From positions 1,922,001 to 1,986,000 of the forward strand of contig NZ_JABETK010000002.1 in assembly GCF_013240295.1 (NCBI RefSeq): a stretch of 64,000 nucleotides of DNA, written 5' to 3'. The position numbers and the translations under genes were made by a program. The stretch is from Neoaquamicrobium sediminum (GTDB lineage Bacteria > Pseudomonadota > Alphaproteobacteria > Rhizobiales > Rhizobiaceae). Shown one piece after another: positions 38,917 to 49,571 of this stretch (position 1 is the first letter of the stretch; each line of letters begins with the position of its first letter). The notes under the pieces were generated by a model. The model did not search any database and was not told where the DNA came from. It saw nothing but the letters and a program-made list of their open reading frames with translations.

Positions 38917-40568
38917 GCTTCCACCGCCCGGCCCTTGAGCGCGAACAGGCCGCGCGGACGCTTCTGGATGAACAGGATGATGAAGACGAGCACGAGGATC
39001 TTCGCCAGAACCGCGCCTGCATAGGGCTCGAGGAATTTATTGACGACGCCCAGCGTCAGCGCACCCACCAGCGTGCCCCACAGATTGCCGACGCCCCCGA
39101 ACACGACCACCATGAACGAGTCGATGATGTAGCCCTGCCCGAGATTGGGCGAGACGTTGTCGATCTGCGAAAGCGCTACACCCGCGAGCCCGGCGATGCC
39201 GGAGCCGAGACCGAAGGTCAGCGCGTCGACCCAAGGGGTGCGGATGCCCATGGAAGACGCCATGCGCCGGTTCTGCGTGACCGCGCGCATCTGGAGACCA
39301 AGCGCCGTGCGCTTCATCACCACCAGCAGGATGGCGAACACCGCAAGGGCGAAGAGCACTATCCAGAAACGGTTCCACGTCATGGCAATGCCGTAGAAAT
39401 CGAACGATCCCGACATCCACGACGGATTGCCGACTTCACGGTTAGATGCGCCGAAGATGCTCCGCACGGCCTGCTGGATGATCAGCGAAAGGCCCCAGGT
39501 TGCCAGCAACGTCTCCAACGGACGGCCATAAAGCCACCGGATGATGCCCCGTTCGATCGCGATGCCGATGAGCGCGGTGACTAGAAACGCAACTGGCAGC
39601 GCGAATGCCAGCGTCCACTCGAACAATCCGGGAAACGACGTGCGAACGATGTTCTGGACGACGAAGGTGGTATAGGCGCCGATCATCACCATCTCGCCAT
39701 GAGCCATGTTGATGACGCCCATCACGCCGAATGTGATGGCAAGACCGATCGCCGCCAGCAGCAGGACCGAGCCGAGCGAGATGCCGTACCAGACGTTCTG
39801 GCCGACATCGAGCAGGGCCAGATGCCGTTCTATGGCCTCGATGCCGTCCTCGATCGCGGGCCTGACATCGTCCCCGGCCTGCCCGAGCATTGCCGTCAGA
39901 ATGCCGAGCGCGGCACGGTCACCGCGTGCGCTGATCGTATCCACGGCCTCGGCGATCTGTTCAGCCGAGGCATCGGTTTTCAGGATCGAAGCGGCTCTTG
40001 CCTGCTCCATCGTCCGGCGAACGCCGGCATGTTCCTCCTGCGCCAATGCCTCGTCGAGCAACGCCAGGTTGTCTGGCTCGGCGGTATTGAACATCGCCTC
40101 GGCGGCACTTCGGCGTGTTGCAGCACTGTCGCTCATCAGCGTGAGCTGGCCGATGGCGGCACGCACAGCCCGACGCAGGCTGTTATTGACGCGAATGCGC
40201 TCGACCGCGCCTTTGGACGCTTCGCCGGCGGTCTCTGCCGTCAGCGCATCGGTCAGTCGGACGATGTCGCCCGCAGGAGCGATGGTCACCACCTGCCCGG
40301 TTTCTTCGACAACGTTGAGTTCGCCGGCTGCGAGCGCCTCCAGCAAAGGCACGAGTCGCACGTCTCCGCTAGCCGCAAGTTGCGCGACCACTTTCCCGCG
40401 TTCCGAATAACTTCCGTCTGGAAGCTGGCGCACCAGTTCCTCGACGGATTGAGCGCGAGCGGCAGGCACCGAAAACAGCATCGAAAGGAAGGCTGCTGCC
40501 AGCAAAACTGCACTCCACCGCATGACTCGTGGAATGTCCCTGTTATGTGCTGTGACCATGCGCTTCAT
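38913..40568 (-). CDS. urtB: urea-type ABC transporter permease UrtB
   Basis: A permease of about 551 residues. After a signal-like N-terminus (WSAVLLAAAFLSMLFSVPAARA) comes a periplasmic helical domain of about 220 residues, a feature of UrtB. It is followed by the LivH-type membrane domain, including AIGLAITFGVMGVINMAHGE, QMRAVTQNRRMASSMGI and VFGGVGNLWGTLVG. I use the ATG at 40568; the longer frame to 40616 begins with a GTG inside the urtA-urtB hairpin and is unlikely. No strong ribosome site is seen. Confidence 0.9.
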   Translation of the reverse strand: MKRMVTAHNRDIPRVMRWSAVLLAAAFLSMLFSVPAARAQSVEELVRQLPDGSYSERGKVVAQLAASGDVRLVPLLEALAAGELNVVEETGQVVTIAPAGDIVRLTDALTAETAGEASKGAVERIRVNNSLRRAVRAAIGQLTLMSDSAATRRSAAEAMFNTAEPDNLALLDEALAQEEHAGVRRTMEQARAASILKTDASAEQIAEAVDTISARGDRAALGILTAMLGQAGDDVRPAIEDGIEAIERHLALLDVGQNVWYGISLGSVLLLAAIGLAITFGVMGVINMAHGEMVMIGAYTTFVVQNIVRTSFPGLFEWTLAFALPVAFLVTALIGIAIERGIIRWLYGRPLETLLATWGLSLIIQQAVRSIFGASNREVGNPSWMSGSFDFYGIAMTWNRFWIVLFALAVFAILLVVMKRTALGLQMRAVTQNRRMASSMGIRTPWVDALTFGLGSGIAGLAGVALSQIDNVSPNLGQGYIIDSFMVVVFGGVGNLWGTLVGALTLGVVNKFLEPYAGAVLAKILVLVFIILFIQKRPRGLFALKGRAVEA

Positions 40569-40590
40569 CGTTTGTCTCACGGAAGGCCGG

Positions 40591-40616
40591 GTGAAGGCGC
40601 TGCGTGGCGCCTTCAC
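40591..40616 (-). terminator. urtA-urtB intergenic hairpin
   Basis: A perfect ten-base stem (GTGAAGGCGC / GCGCCTTCAC) with a six-base loop lies between the urtA stop and urtB start. It has no U run. Such hairpins after substrate-binding-protein genes usually act as partial terminators or 3' protectors, giving more binding protein than permease. Confidence 0.55.
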
Positions 40617-40633
40617 CCGCGAGCTTCATGTGG

Positions 40634-41931
40634 CTACATCGAGCCGCCGCAGCTCTTGGTCTCGGTGTTGTAGTTGCCGCAGTTGACCGGGTCGGTCCAA
40701 TCGGCCTCCAGCACCGCGGATTCCGGCAGATAGTCAGACCAGGCATCGCCTGGCACGAGGCCTTCCGTCTCCCAGACGACGTCGAACTGGCCGTCATCCT
40801 GGATCTCTCCGATCAGCACGGGCTTGGTGACGTGGTGGTTGGCAAGCATGACGGCGGTGCCCCCGGTGAGGTTCGGAACCTCCACGCCGACGATCGCATC
40901 GATCACTGCATCGGCCTCGGTCGACTGAGCCTTTTCGACGGCCGCCGCCCACATGTTGAATCCGATGTAATGTGCTTCCATCGGGTCGTTTGTCACACGA
41001 TCCTCATTGCCGATGAAGGCGTGCCAGGTCTCGATGAACGAGGCGTTCTCGGGCGTGTCGACCGACATAAAGTAGTTCCACGCAGCCAAGTGGCCAACGA
41101 GAGGGGCCGTATCGAGGCCGGCAAGCTCTTCCTCGCCGACGGAGAACGCGACCACCGGAATGTCTTCCGCCGCGATGCCCTGATTGCCGAGCTCACGGTA
41201 GAACGGAACGTTGGCATCACCGTTGATGGTCGACACGACGGCGGTCTTCTTGCCGGAAGAGCCGAAGTTCTTGATGTCGGAAACGATGGTCTGCCAATCG
41301 GAATGACCGAACGGCGTGTAGTTGATCATGATGTCTTCGGCGGCCACACCCTTGTCCTTGAGGTAGGCCTCGAGGATCTTGTTGGTGGTCTGCGGATAGA
41401 CGTAGTCGGTGCCAGCCAGCACCCAGCGCTCGACGCCTTCCTCGTTCATCAGGTAGTCGACGGCGGGAATGGCCTGCTGGTTGGGTGACGCGCCTGTGTA
41501 GAACACATTGCGCTGGCTTTCCTCGCCCTCGTACTGCACCGGATAGAACAGCAGCGAGTTCAGTTCCTCGAAGACAGGCAGGACGGACTTGCGGCAGACC
41601 GAGGTCCAGCATCCGAAGACGGCATCGACCTTGTTGACCTCGATGAGCTCTCGCGCCTTCTCGGCGGCGAGCGGCCAGTCGGAAGCGATGTCGACGACCA
41701 CCGGCTCGAGCTGCTTGCCGAGCAGGCCGCCCTTCTTGTTCTGCTCTTCGACCAGCATCAGCATGACGTCTTTGAGCGTCGTCTCGGAGATCGCCATCGT
41801 GCCCGACAGCGAATGCAGTATGCCGACCTTGATTGTTTCGTCCTGCGCGGCAGCCGGTCCGGCCTGGGCGAGCATCGCGGCGAGAGCCGCGCCCCAAGCA
41901 ACCGGCGGGTAGATCCCATTTTCTCGATCAT
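40634..41931 (-). CDS. urtA: urea-type ABC transporter substrate-binding protein UrtA (frameshifted in signal peptide)
   Basis: A periplasmic binding protein of about 432 residues. The mature part begins DETIKVGILHSLSGTMAISE and has FGCWTSVCRKSVLPVFEELN, LFYPVQYEGEESQ and PNQQAIPAVDYLMN, all typical of UrtA. The long frame's N-terminus makes no sense as a signal peptide. A break near 41885-41895, fixed by one added base, joins it to an ATG at 41931 preceded by AGGGGAAGG and gives a twin-basic-like signal (GSTRRLLGA, hydrophobic ALAAMLAQAG). First gene of the urtABCDE operon. Urease genes are not nearby. Confidence 0.88.
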
Positions 41932-42096
41932 GGCGCCTTCCCCTTTCGTAATTTTTGCACCGCAATACGAAAAGCAGAATGCGTGCCAGATGATGTGGGC
42001 ACGAGCCAAGTCTTAAGAAATCAGTAATTTAGCAATAAAACGCATCGTGGCCGCGCCGATGCCGGAAGCCTTGAAGACGAAGTAACTGCCTAATAA

Positions 42097-42110
42097 TGTG
42101 CACGTGCACA
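42097..42110. promoter_or_regulatory. 14-base palindrome TGTGCACGTGCACA, candidate operator
   Basis: A perfect palindrome with AT-rich flanks in the divergent region between urtA (start at 41931, minus) and the inositol-phosphatase gene (start at 42239, plus). The position, about 165 bases upstream of urtA, suits a dimeric regulator of either gene. The regulator is unknown. Confidence 0.4.
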
Positions 42111-42238
42111 ATAATTATGCTCCAAGCCTTGATGGGTGCTATCAGGCTTCGTCATGGCGGCGTCATCTGCCATGAATATCGGGGCGGAAACCGGGACCAG
42201 CCGGAACCACAGTCATCATCGGCAGGGAATGCGGGAAC

Positions 42239-43075
42239 ATGCAGGACAACGAAGTAGCGGCACGTCTGGAACGGGCTCAAGCGGTCGCGCGCGAGGCAGG
42301 CGGCATGGCCATGTCCTATTTCGCCAGACGCGACGAGCTTGCCATCGAGACCAAGGCCAATCCCCAGGATGTCTTTTCAGTTGCCGACCGCAACGTCGAA
42401 ACCCGAATCCGCGAAATGGTTGTCGACGCCTTTTCCGCTGACGGGTTTCTGGGCGAGGAGTTTGGTATGTCCGATGGCTCCAGCGGCTTCACCTGGGTTG
42501 TCGACCCGATAGACGGAACCAGCCCCTTCATCTTCGGCCTTCCAACCTGGTGCGTATCGATCTCGTTGCTGCACGAAGGTCGCACGGTGGCGGGCGTCAT
42601 CTACGCACCGCCGACCGACGAGATGTTTGCCTGCATGAAGGGTGCGGGGGCGACCCTAAACGGCCGACAGATGAAGCTGGATGCCGAAACCACGCTAAGT
42701 ACCGGGCTGACGGGGCTTGGCGCCAATTTCCGGGTCCCGCGGGAAACGATTTTGAATTTCGTCGATGGGCTGATGGCGATCGGCGGTGTCTTCATCCGCA
42801 ACGGCTCCGGCGCGCTCATGCTGGCGCACGTAGCCGCCGGCAGGCTGGTCGCCTACTACGAACCGCACATGAATTCATGGGACTGTCTCGCAGGCATGCT
42901 CATGGTGCGGGAGGCAGGCGGCTGGGCTGGAGAATTTCCGGATGGCGACAGTCTGCTCCACGGCGGGCCAGTTCTCGTGGCCAGCCCCGGGGCGAAAGAT
43001 CAGTTGCAGGAACTCGTCGCCGCCACGACGACCCCGGCCCAGCCGGCACCGGCCACACACATCAACCATTCATGA
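42239..43075 (+). CDS. inositol monophosphatase family protein
   Basis: A 278-residue Mg-dependent phosphatase of the IMPase/HisN/CysQ superfamily. The metal-site motifs are all present: FLGEEFG (Glu-Glu), WVVDPIDGTSPF and the C-terminal WDCLAGMLMVREAGG. Members remove phosphate from inositol, histidinol or 3'-phosphoadenosine; motifs do not decide which. The ATG at 42239 is used. It is divergent from urtA. Confidence 0.85.
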   Translation: MQDNEVAARLERAQAVAREAGGMAMSYFARRDELAIETKANPQDVFSVADRNVETRIREMVVDAFSADGFLGEEFGMSDGSSGFTWVVDPIDGTSPFIFGLPTWCVSISLLHEGRTVAGVIYAPPTDEMFACMKGAGATLNGRQMKLDAETTLSTGLTGLGANFRVPRETILNFVDGLMAIGGVFIRNGSGALMLAHVAAGRLVAYYEPHMNSWDCLAGMLMVREAGGWAGEFPDGDSLLHGGPVLVASPGAKDQLQELVAATTTPAQPAPATHINHS

Positions 43076-43166
43076 AACGTTGACCATCCTCGCAAACCCT
43101 TGGTTTCTACATCGCTGATAGAAGCGACGCAGGGACACGGACAGGAAACGTCTGGAGGGGTTGCAT

Positions 43167-45167
43167 TTGCTGTCTAATTTTCCAGCGATCGCCAGAAGAA
43201 GCTCTACGTATTTCTTCTTGCCTTTGCTCTGGCCTGTTTGCTCCCGATTATCACCGTCACCGGCATAGGTGTCTGGAAAACCGGCGAGGCCTACAGGCAG
43301 ACAGCGACCGCGCGGCTTGACGACACCTCGAAAACGCTTGCACGAGCGGTCGAGGCCGACCTGGATAGACGCTTTGCATTGCTTCGACTGCTTGCCTCCG
43401 TTGCAATGAAAGTCGACGGAGCCGAGACGTCCGGGCTTGTTTCCGGTTCCTTGATCGATGATGTCGTTGTCGAGGGCGACGTCCGGCTTTTCGGCCAGTC
43501 AGAGGACAAGGATATGGTGGGGGCTGCCGGATTGGCCCGCAGCCTGGCAAGCCGGGCGATAGCAAGCGGCCATCGGACCGTTTCCAACCTTGCAATGGAA
43601 GAAGGCCCGGCCGATGGACGCGTGTCGCTCGCCATGCCCTTCGACAGCGGGCCGAACGAGCGAAGCGCAATTGTCTTGAGCGTAAGACCGCAGGACCTGG
43701 TAAAAGCGCTGCAACAGCGGGGGCACGCGCTCAACGGCATCCTCGTGGCTGTAACCGACGGCAATGGGCGCATACTCGCCCGTTCGCGCGACCCTGAGCG
43801 TTTTATAGGGAGCCTGGCACCGGACTGGGACAAGCTCGTTGCCATAGGCGATGACGACGGAGCTTTCGAGGCCGTCACCAAGGAAGGCGGCACGGTCATG
43901 ATGACCTTTCAAAGGCTGGACGGGACACCGGGGTGGGTTGTCGTCGTCGCCGAACCGCTGGCCGTGTTCAACGCGCGATGGCGCAATCCGCTAGTCGGCC
44001 TGCTGATCGGTGGCTTGATCGCCATAGCTGCCACGGTTGCTGCTGCAATCTGGATCGGCCGCCTTATCCTCGATCCCGTCAACGCGCTTGCAAGAAACAG
44101 CGCGGCAATTGCGGCGGGCGCCGCTCCTGACAATTTGCCTTCGATACCCCGGTCGTCGATCCGCGAATTCGAGACGTTGCGCCGCAGCGTCGAGGCAGCG
44201 GAAAAACCCGGCGCGAAAGCGACCGCCGCTACCGAACGATGAGCCGCGCCGGCGCGTTGGTGATGTGGCGCTGGCAGGATGGCGCCCTCGTGTGGATTGC
44301 TGGCTGGGAGGAACTGACCGGTCAGCCCCAGGAAAACGCGCTGGGGACAAACTGGCTTGAAAGCATACACCCCGAAGACCGGCAAAGCCTGCTCGTTGCA
44401 ACCTCCACAAGCGAGGCGCAGACCCGGCAATATCTCGACCTCGAGTTCCGCGTTCGCGACGCCGATGGGCAATGGCGATGGGTTCGCGACAGAGGCGGTG
44501 CGGTGCTCGACGAGAACGGTGCTGTGCTCGAGTGGGTCGGCGTGCTTGAGGATATCGACCTGCGCAAGCAGTCAGAAGCGCGCATCGCCCACATGGCGCG
44601 TCACGATCGCTGACAGGCCTCGGCAACCGCGTCATGCTGCGCGAGCGGCTGAAGCCGGTAATCCGGCGGGCGCGGCGCGGTGTATCCGGCGCTCTTCTGG
44701 GCCTCGACCTTGACCTCTTCAAGCAGGTCAACGACACGCATGGCCACGCAGCGGGCGACGAGCTGCTCTGCGAAGTTGCCAACAGGTTGCGCGCGTGTGC
44801 AGGCATGGACGATCTTGTTGCACGGGTCGGCGGCGACGAGTTTGCCATCGTCCAGCAGGAAGGCGAGCAGCCCGACGTCGCCGCCGAGCTGGCCTACAAC
44901 ATCGTCGAAGCGGTGAGCGCACCCTATTATGTGGACGGTCGGGAAGTCGTGATCGGTGTCAGCGTCGGCATCACTTTGATCGCTGATCCCGAGACGAGCC
45001 TGGATGACCTTCTCCGAAGGGCGGACAAGGCGCTCTACCGCGCGAAGCAGAACGGTCGCGGCCAGGTCTGCATTTACGAGCATGACTTGTTGCTCGGGGA
45101 GATCGCTGCTCGGATCGATGAAAGCAAAGGCAAGGGCGCAGGGCCGGCCCAACAGAAGGCCGGCTGA
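43167..45167 (+). CDS. membrane sensor diguanylate cyclase with PAS domain (three frameshifts)
   Basis: About 667 residues in four frame segments. Order: an N-terminal membrane helix, a periplasmic Cache-like sensor (about residues 55-290) with VAVTDGNGRILARSRDPERF, a second helix (VGLLIGGLIAIAATVAAAIW) and a HAMP-like linker. A PAS/PAC segment (ENALGTNWLESIHPEDRQSL, WRWVRDRGG) and a GGDEF domain (GLDLDLFKQVNDTHGHAAGD, RVGGDEF) follow. Breaks are at about 43178-43181 (T run), 44202-44209 (A/C run) and 44607-44612; one added base each restores continuity. The TTG at 43167 follows GGAGGGG. The inhibitory RxxD site reads GMDD, so product inhibition is probably lost. It would make c-di-GMP, which commonly regulates exopolysaccharide. 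Confidence 0.78.
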
Positions 45168-45188
45168 TCGGCCTGTGACGCGTCGTCT

Positions 45189-46829
45189 TCAGCCTCGCTG
45201 GTGCAGGTCCGTCATGCCCTTGGGCTGACCATCGCGCGCATGCCGTCCTGTCGGCCGCTCGATCATGCGCCACACACGTGGCGGCTTTTCGCCGGCATGC
45301 AGGCGCCTGATCTGATCGCCAACGATGGCATCGGCGTGGGTAAGCCGCTGGTTGTAGCGCACATATTCAAGCCATGTCGGCAGGTGATAGGCCTCGATCC
45401 AGTGCCGCGGATGCTCGAGGTCGCGCGTCAGGCTCCAGCGCCGCGCGCCGTCGCGTTTGCGGATGCGTCGGCGCTCGGCCATCATCTCCACAAACTCCCG
45501 CGTGTCCTTTTCGTCGATCTCGTACTCGATCATGATCTTCACGGGGCCACTGCGCGGCGTGAGGTCGAGTTCCAGATGCGGCTGCTTCCAGCGGTTGAGC
45601 GGGTCGAGGTTGAGCGATGCGAGCGCCGGCAGCGCCAGCCGCCCGACACCCATGGCCGCGCCGAAAAACATGACGCCGGCAGCGAACCAGAGCGCGACAT
45701 CGGTGCCGTAATCTTCGGCCGCATGCCCCCATACCCAGCTCCCGAGCGCCATGCCGCCGAAGGTCGCCATCTGGTACAGCGACAGCGCGCGGCCCACGAC
45801 CCAGCGCGGCGTCGAAAGCTGCACGGTGATGTTGAACATCGAAAGCGCAATGACCCAGCAAGCGCCGGCGACCATCAGTGCGATGCAGGTCAACCATCCG
45901 AACGGACTTTCGGCGATGGCCAACGCACACAACGCGAAGCTCGCAAATGCAAGCCGCGCGATCCACTCGGTCGAAAGCCGCTGCCGCAACAGTCCGCTGA
46001 TGAATGCGCCACCCACGGCACCGACGCCGAACGCGCCGAACAGAACGCCGTAAAGTAGCGCCCCGCCTTGCAGCAGATCGCGCGTCACGAGCGGCAGCAG
46101 CGCTACGACCGATATAACGGCGAAGCCGAATACGAAGCCGCGCAGCAGCACCTTCTCGATGTTGGGCGACATCGCCATGTAGCGGAGGCCGGAACTGATC
46201 GCCAGGCCAAGAGGCTCGGGCGGCAGGCTGTTGTTGCCGGTGGGCGGCTTCCAGCGCAGCAGCACCACTATCAGGGCGAGGTAGCTGACCGCATTGATGG
46301 TGAAGGCGGCCACGGCTCCGAAGGCGGCCACGATGACGCCGCCGAGCGCCGGGCCGACGCTGCGCGTGAGGTTGAACCCCATGCTGTTGAGCGCGACCGC
46401 GGCCGGCAGATCGGTCCTCGGCACCATGTCGCCGACGGAAGCCTGCCAAGACGGATTGTTGAGCGCCGCGCCGCAGCCGATCAGGAAGGTGAAGGTCAGA
46501 AGCAGCCAGGGCGTCATAAGCCCGCTATAGGCGGTCAGTGCCAGCACGACCGAGACAAGCAGCATGAAGGTCTGCGCGACGAGCATGACCTTGCGCCGGT
46601 TGAAATTGTCGGCGATCGCGCCGGACACGAGCGCGAACAGCATGATGGGCAGCGCGGTCGACGCCTGCACCAGCGCTACCATGTCTGCGGATGACGAGAT
46701 GATGGTCATCATCCACGCCGCACCCACCGTCTGGATCAGCGAGCCGAGATTGGTCGCGAGGCTGGCGAGCCAGATCGAGCGGAATATCCGATGCTGGAAG
46801 GGGGCGAGAGTGGGAAAGCGTTCGATCAC
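45189..46829 (-). CDS. MFS transporter (EntS-like) with C-terminal soluble domain
   Basis: A 546-residue major facilitator protein with twelve predicted helices (residues 1 to about 415). It has DNFNRRKVMLVAQTF between helices 2 and 3 and NSMGFNLTRSVGPALGG, as in the EntS-type MFS_3 family. A charged C-terminal domain of about 120 residues (IMIEYEIDEKDTREFVEMM, LEHPRHWIEAYHLPTWLEYV) looks like an ABM-type alpha/beta fold. It is probably an efflux carrier; substrate unknown. It lies 109 bases downstream of the acyl-CoA ligase on the same strand, so co-transcription is possible. Confidence 0.82.
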   Translation of the reverse strand: MIERFPTLAPFQHRIFRSIWLASLATNLGSLIQTVGAAWMMTIISSSADMVALVQASTALPIMLFALVSGAIADNFNRRKVMLVAQTFMLLVSVVLALTAYSGLMTPWLLLTFTFLIGCGAALNNPSWQASVGDMVPRTDLPAAVALNSMGFNLTRSVGPALGGVIVAAFGAVAAFTINAVSYLALIVVLLRWKPPTGNNSLPPEPLGLAISSGLRYMAMSPNIEKVLLRGFVFGFAVISVVALLPLVTRDLLQGGALLYGVLFGAFGVGAVGGAFISGLLRQRLSTEWIARLAFASFALCALAIAESPFGWLTCIALMVAGACWVIALSMFNITVQLSTPRWVVGRALSLYQMATFGGMALGSWVWGHAAEDYGTDVALWFAAGVMFFGAAMGVGRLALPALASLNLDPLNRWKQPHLELDLTPRSGPVKIMIEYEIDEKDTREFVEMMAERRRIRKRDGARRWSLTRDLEHPRHWIEAYHLPTWLEYVRYNQRLTHADAIVGDQIRRLHAGEKPPRVWRMIERPTGRHARDGQPKGMTDLHQRG

Positions 46830-46938
46830 GGCAGGTCTGGCGGCTTGGCTGGACGGCTCGCCCGCGAGGACTCGCCGAGGTGCAGCCTAGCCGGGAATGC
46901 CGGCGAAGCACAGAGCGATCGACTGGGCCAAGCCTCTA

Positions 46939-48748
46939 TCAGGCTGCCGTGTAAAGTCCTTCGATCTCGCTGGCGTATTTCTTCTGGATGTTAGAGCGGC
47001 GCACCTTCATCGTCGCGGTCACCTCGTCATCATCGTGGTCCAGCTCCTTCGCCAGCAGGTGGAACCGGCGGATATGCGACACCTGCGCAAGCTGCGCGTT
47101 GGCCTCGGCGATCTCGCGATCGATGAGGTCTCGGACGGCGGGGTTCTCGGCCAGGTTCCTGAAGTTCGTATAGGCGATCTTTTCTTCCTCAGCCCATTTG
47201 CCGACCGTCTCGTAGTCGATCTGGATCAGCGCGGAGACGTATTTGCGCGCTTCGCCGATGACGATGCATTCCTTGATGTAAGGGCTACCCTTGACCGTGT
47301 TCTCGATCTCTGACGGGCTCAGGTTCTTGCCGCCGGCGGTAATCATGATGTCCTTGAGACGGTCGACGATTTTGAACTGTCCGCCTTCCTCCGCAACTAC
47401 ATCGCCCGTATGCAGCCAGCCATCGCGCAAGGCCGCGGCGGTCGCTTCCTCGTTCTTGTAGTAACCGACGAAGACAGTCGGGCCGCGCACCAGCAGCTCG
47501 CCATGATCGCCCATCCGCGCTTCGACGCCAGCCGCTGCCGTACCGACGCAGCCCGGCAGCAGATGTTCCGTCTTCTGGCCGAGCGCCACGCCGCTCGTTT
47601 CCGTCGCGCCGTAGACCTCGACCAGCGGCACGCCGATCGTGCGGAAGAAGCGGACGATCTTGGGCGAGATCGGCGCAGCGCCCGTCATTGCGACCCGGGC
47701 GCGGCGTAGGCCGATATAGTTTTGCAGCGCGCGGAAGACGAGAAGATAGGCGACGCCGTAGCGCAGCTTCTCGCCCACGGAACGCTTGCTCCGCGGTTTT
47801 TCGGCTAGCGGCTCGCAGGCTCGATAGGCCCATTCGAAAAGGCGCCGCCTGAACCCGCCCGTCTCCAGCATGCGGATGTGGATCGACGAATGCAGCTTCT
47901 CCCATATGCGCGGCACGCCGAGGAACATGTTCGGCGCCACCTCACGCAGGTCTTCCTGCACGGTGCGGATCGACTCGCCGAAATTGATCTGCGAGCCGAG
48001 ATAGACGGGCGCCATCAGCGTCGTCATCTGTTCGGCGACATGGCAGAGCGGCAGGTATGAGAGATGGGTGGTGCCTGAATCGAGCGCCAGCCGTTCCGTG
48101 ATGGCGATCGCCTGCGCGCGTATGTTGCCATAGGACAGCATCGCGCCTTTCGGCTTGCCGGTCGAGCCGGAGGTGTAGATCATCAGTGCGATGTCGGAGA
48201 GACCCTGCCGCGCCAGCGCGCTGTCGACAAGTTCGGGGTTGGCTTTGCGATGTGCGGCACCGCTCTCTTCCAGCTCGGCGAACGAAACCACAAGGTCTGC
48301 GGGGTAGTTGCGCATGCCCTTGGTCTCGACCACGACGATGCGCTTCAGGAGAGGAGCTGCGCGCGCACCTCGATGACCTTGTCGACCTGCTCCTGGTCTT
48401 CGCAGACGATGATTTCCGCATCGGAGTGTTCCAGCACATAGGCGACCTCGTTCGCTGGGCTCGTCGGATAGACGCCAATGGTCACCGCCCCACGAGGCCC
48501 GCGCCTAACTGGGCCAGGACCCACTCGACCCGGTTTTCCGAAAGCACGGCGACGTGGCCGCCATCGCCAAGCCCCAGCGCGCGAAAGCCATGTCCTGCAT
48601 CCGCCGCGCGGTCGAAATAGGCTTTCCACGACACCGGATTCCAGATGCCGAAATCCTTCTGCCGCACGGCGATCCGTTCTGGGGAACGCACGGCATGCTC
48701 GCGCAGCATCTGGGGCAGGGTCAGTTCGGGAAAGCTTGGCACGGTCAT
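46939..48748 (-). CDS. AMP-dependent acyl-CoA ligase, FadD15-like (two frameshifts)
   Basis: About 603 residues in three frame segments. It has the ATP/AMP motif LMIYTSGSTGKPKGAMLSY, YGATETSGVAL, DGWLHTGDVV and DRLKDIMITAGGKNLSPSE, i.e. the adenylate-forming superfamily, closest to long-chain fatty acid-CoA ligases. Breaks are at 48488-48491 (run of four C) and about 48346-48357; one added base each restores the frame. The ATG at 48748 has GAGGGTG upstream. It follows livF by eight bases in one operon, so it probably activates the carboxylic acid imported by that transporter. Confidence 0.82.
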
Positions 48749-48756
48749 CGGCACCC

Positions 48757-49566
48757 TCAGGAAAGCCAGCGCTTGCGGCGCTTGTAGTGTTTGACGTCAC
48801 GATAGCTCCTGGCGCCCTCGCCTCCGCTAATCCCGAGGTAGAACTCGCGCACGTCCTGATCGCTGACCAGTCTTTCCGTCGGCCCGTCGAGCACGATCTT
48901 GCCGGTCTCCATGATGTAGCCGTAGTGGGCCACCGCGAAGGCGACCGCCGCGTTCTGCTCGACCAGCAGCATCGACACGCCGGTCTCGCGATTGATGCGC
49001 GCGATGATGCCGAAGATTTCTTCGACGAGGATGGGCGACAGGCCGAGCGACGGTTCGTCGAGCAGGATGAGCTTGGGCTGGGCGATCAGCGCCCTGCCGA
49101 TGGCGAGCATCTGCTGCTCGCCGCCGGACAGGTAGCCAGCGCGACCATGTCGGCGTTCATATAAGCGGGGGAAGTAGCCATAGACGACGTCGAAGGAGGT
49201 GGGTTTCACGCCACGACCGGACAAGGCGAAGGTCGCAGCGGTGAGGTTTTCTTCCACTGTCAGGTCTTCGAAGATCCGCCGTCCTTCCATGACATGGAAA
49301 AGCCCGCGCCGAACCAGGCCATGCGGCGTGTCGTCGGCGATAGCCTGCCCATCGAAGGTGATCGAGCCGGCGGTCACCGCCCCGTCCTCCAGCGACAGAA
49401 GGCTCGAGATCGCCTTGAGCGTGGTCGACTTGCCGGCGCCATTGGAGCCGAGGAGCGTGACGACCTTGCCACGCTCCACGGTCAGCGAAAGGCCGCGGAG
49501 CACCTGGATCGTCTTGTTGTAGACGACCTCGATGTTCTCGACCGAGAGGATGGTATCCGCGGCCAC
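48757..49566 (-). CDS. livF: branched-chain amino acid-type ABC transporter ATP-binding protein LivF
   Basis: A 269-residue ABC ATPase with Walker A GSNGAGKST, signature LSGGEQQMLAIGRAL, Walker B LILLDEPSLGLSP and LLVEQNAAVA. A C-terminal extension (about residues 245-269, ending KHYKRRKRWLS) is longer than classical LivF. The start is a GTG at 49566 with GGAGTAGG upstream. Five bases separate it from the binding-protein gene. Confidence 0.9.
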   Translation of the reverse strand: MAADTILSVENIEVVYNKTIQVLRGLSLTVERGKVVTLLGSNGAGKSTTLKAISSLLSLEDGAVTAGSITFDGQAIADDTPHGLVRRGLFHVMEGRRIFEDLTVEENLTAATFALSGRGVKPTSFDVVYGYFPRLYERRHGRAGYLSGGEQQMLAIGRALIAQPKLILLDEPSLGLSPILVEEIFGIIARINRETGVSMLLVEQNAAVAFAVAHYGYIMETGKIVLDGPTERLVSDQDVREFYLGISGGEGARSYRDVKHYKRRKRWLS

Positions 49567-49571
49567 GATGC

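Noticed and set aside
36868..39024. A 718-codon plus-strand open frame opposite urtE, urtD and urtC.
   Set aside because: It is antisense to three clearly conserved genes and has arginine/histidine-rich composition, as expected for a shadow frame in GC-rich DNA.
36236..43075. A urea-utilisation island with urease.
   Set aside because: Only the transporter is present; no urease subunit or accessory gene was found on either side.
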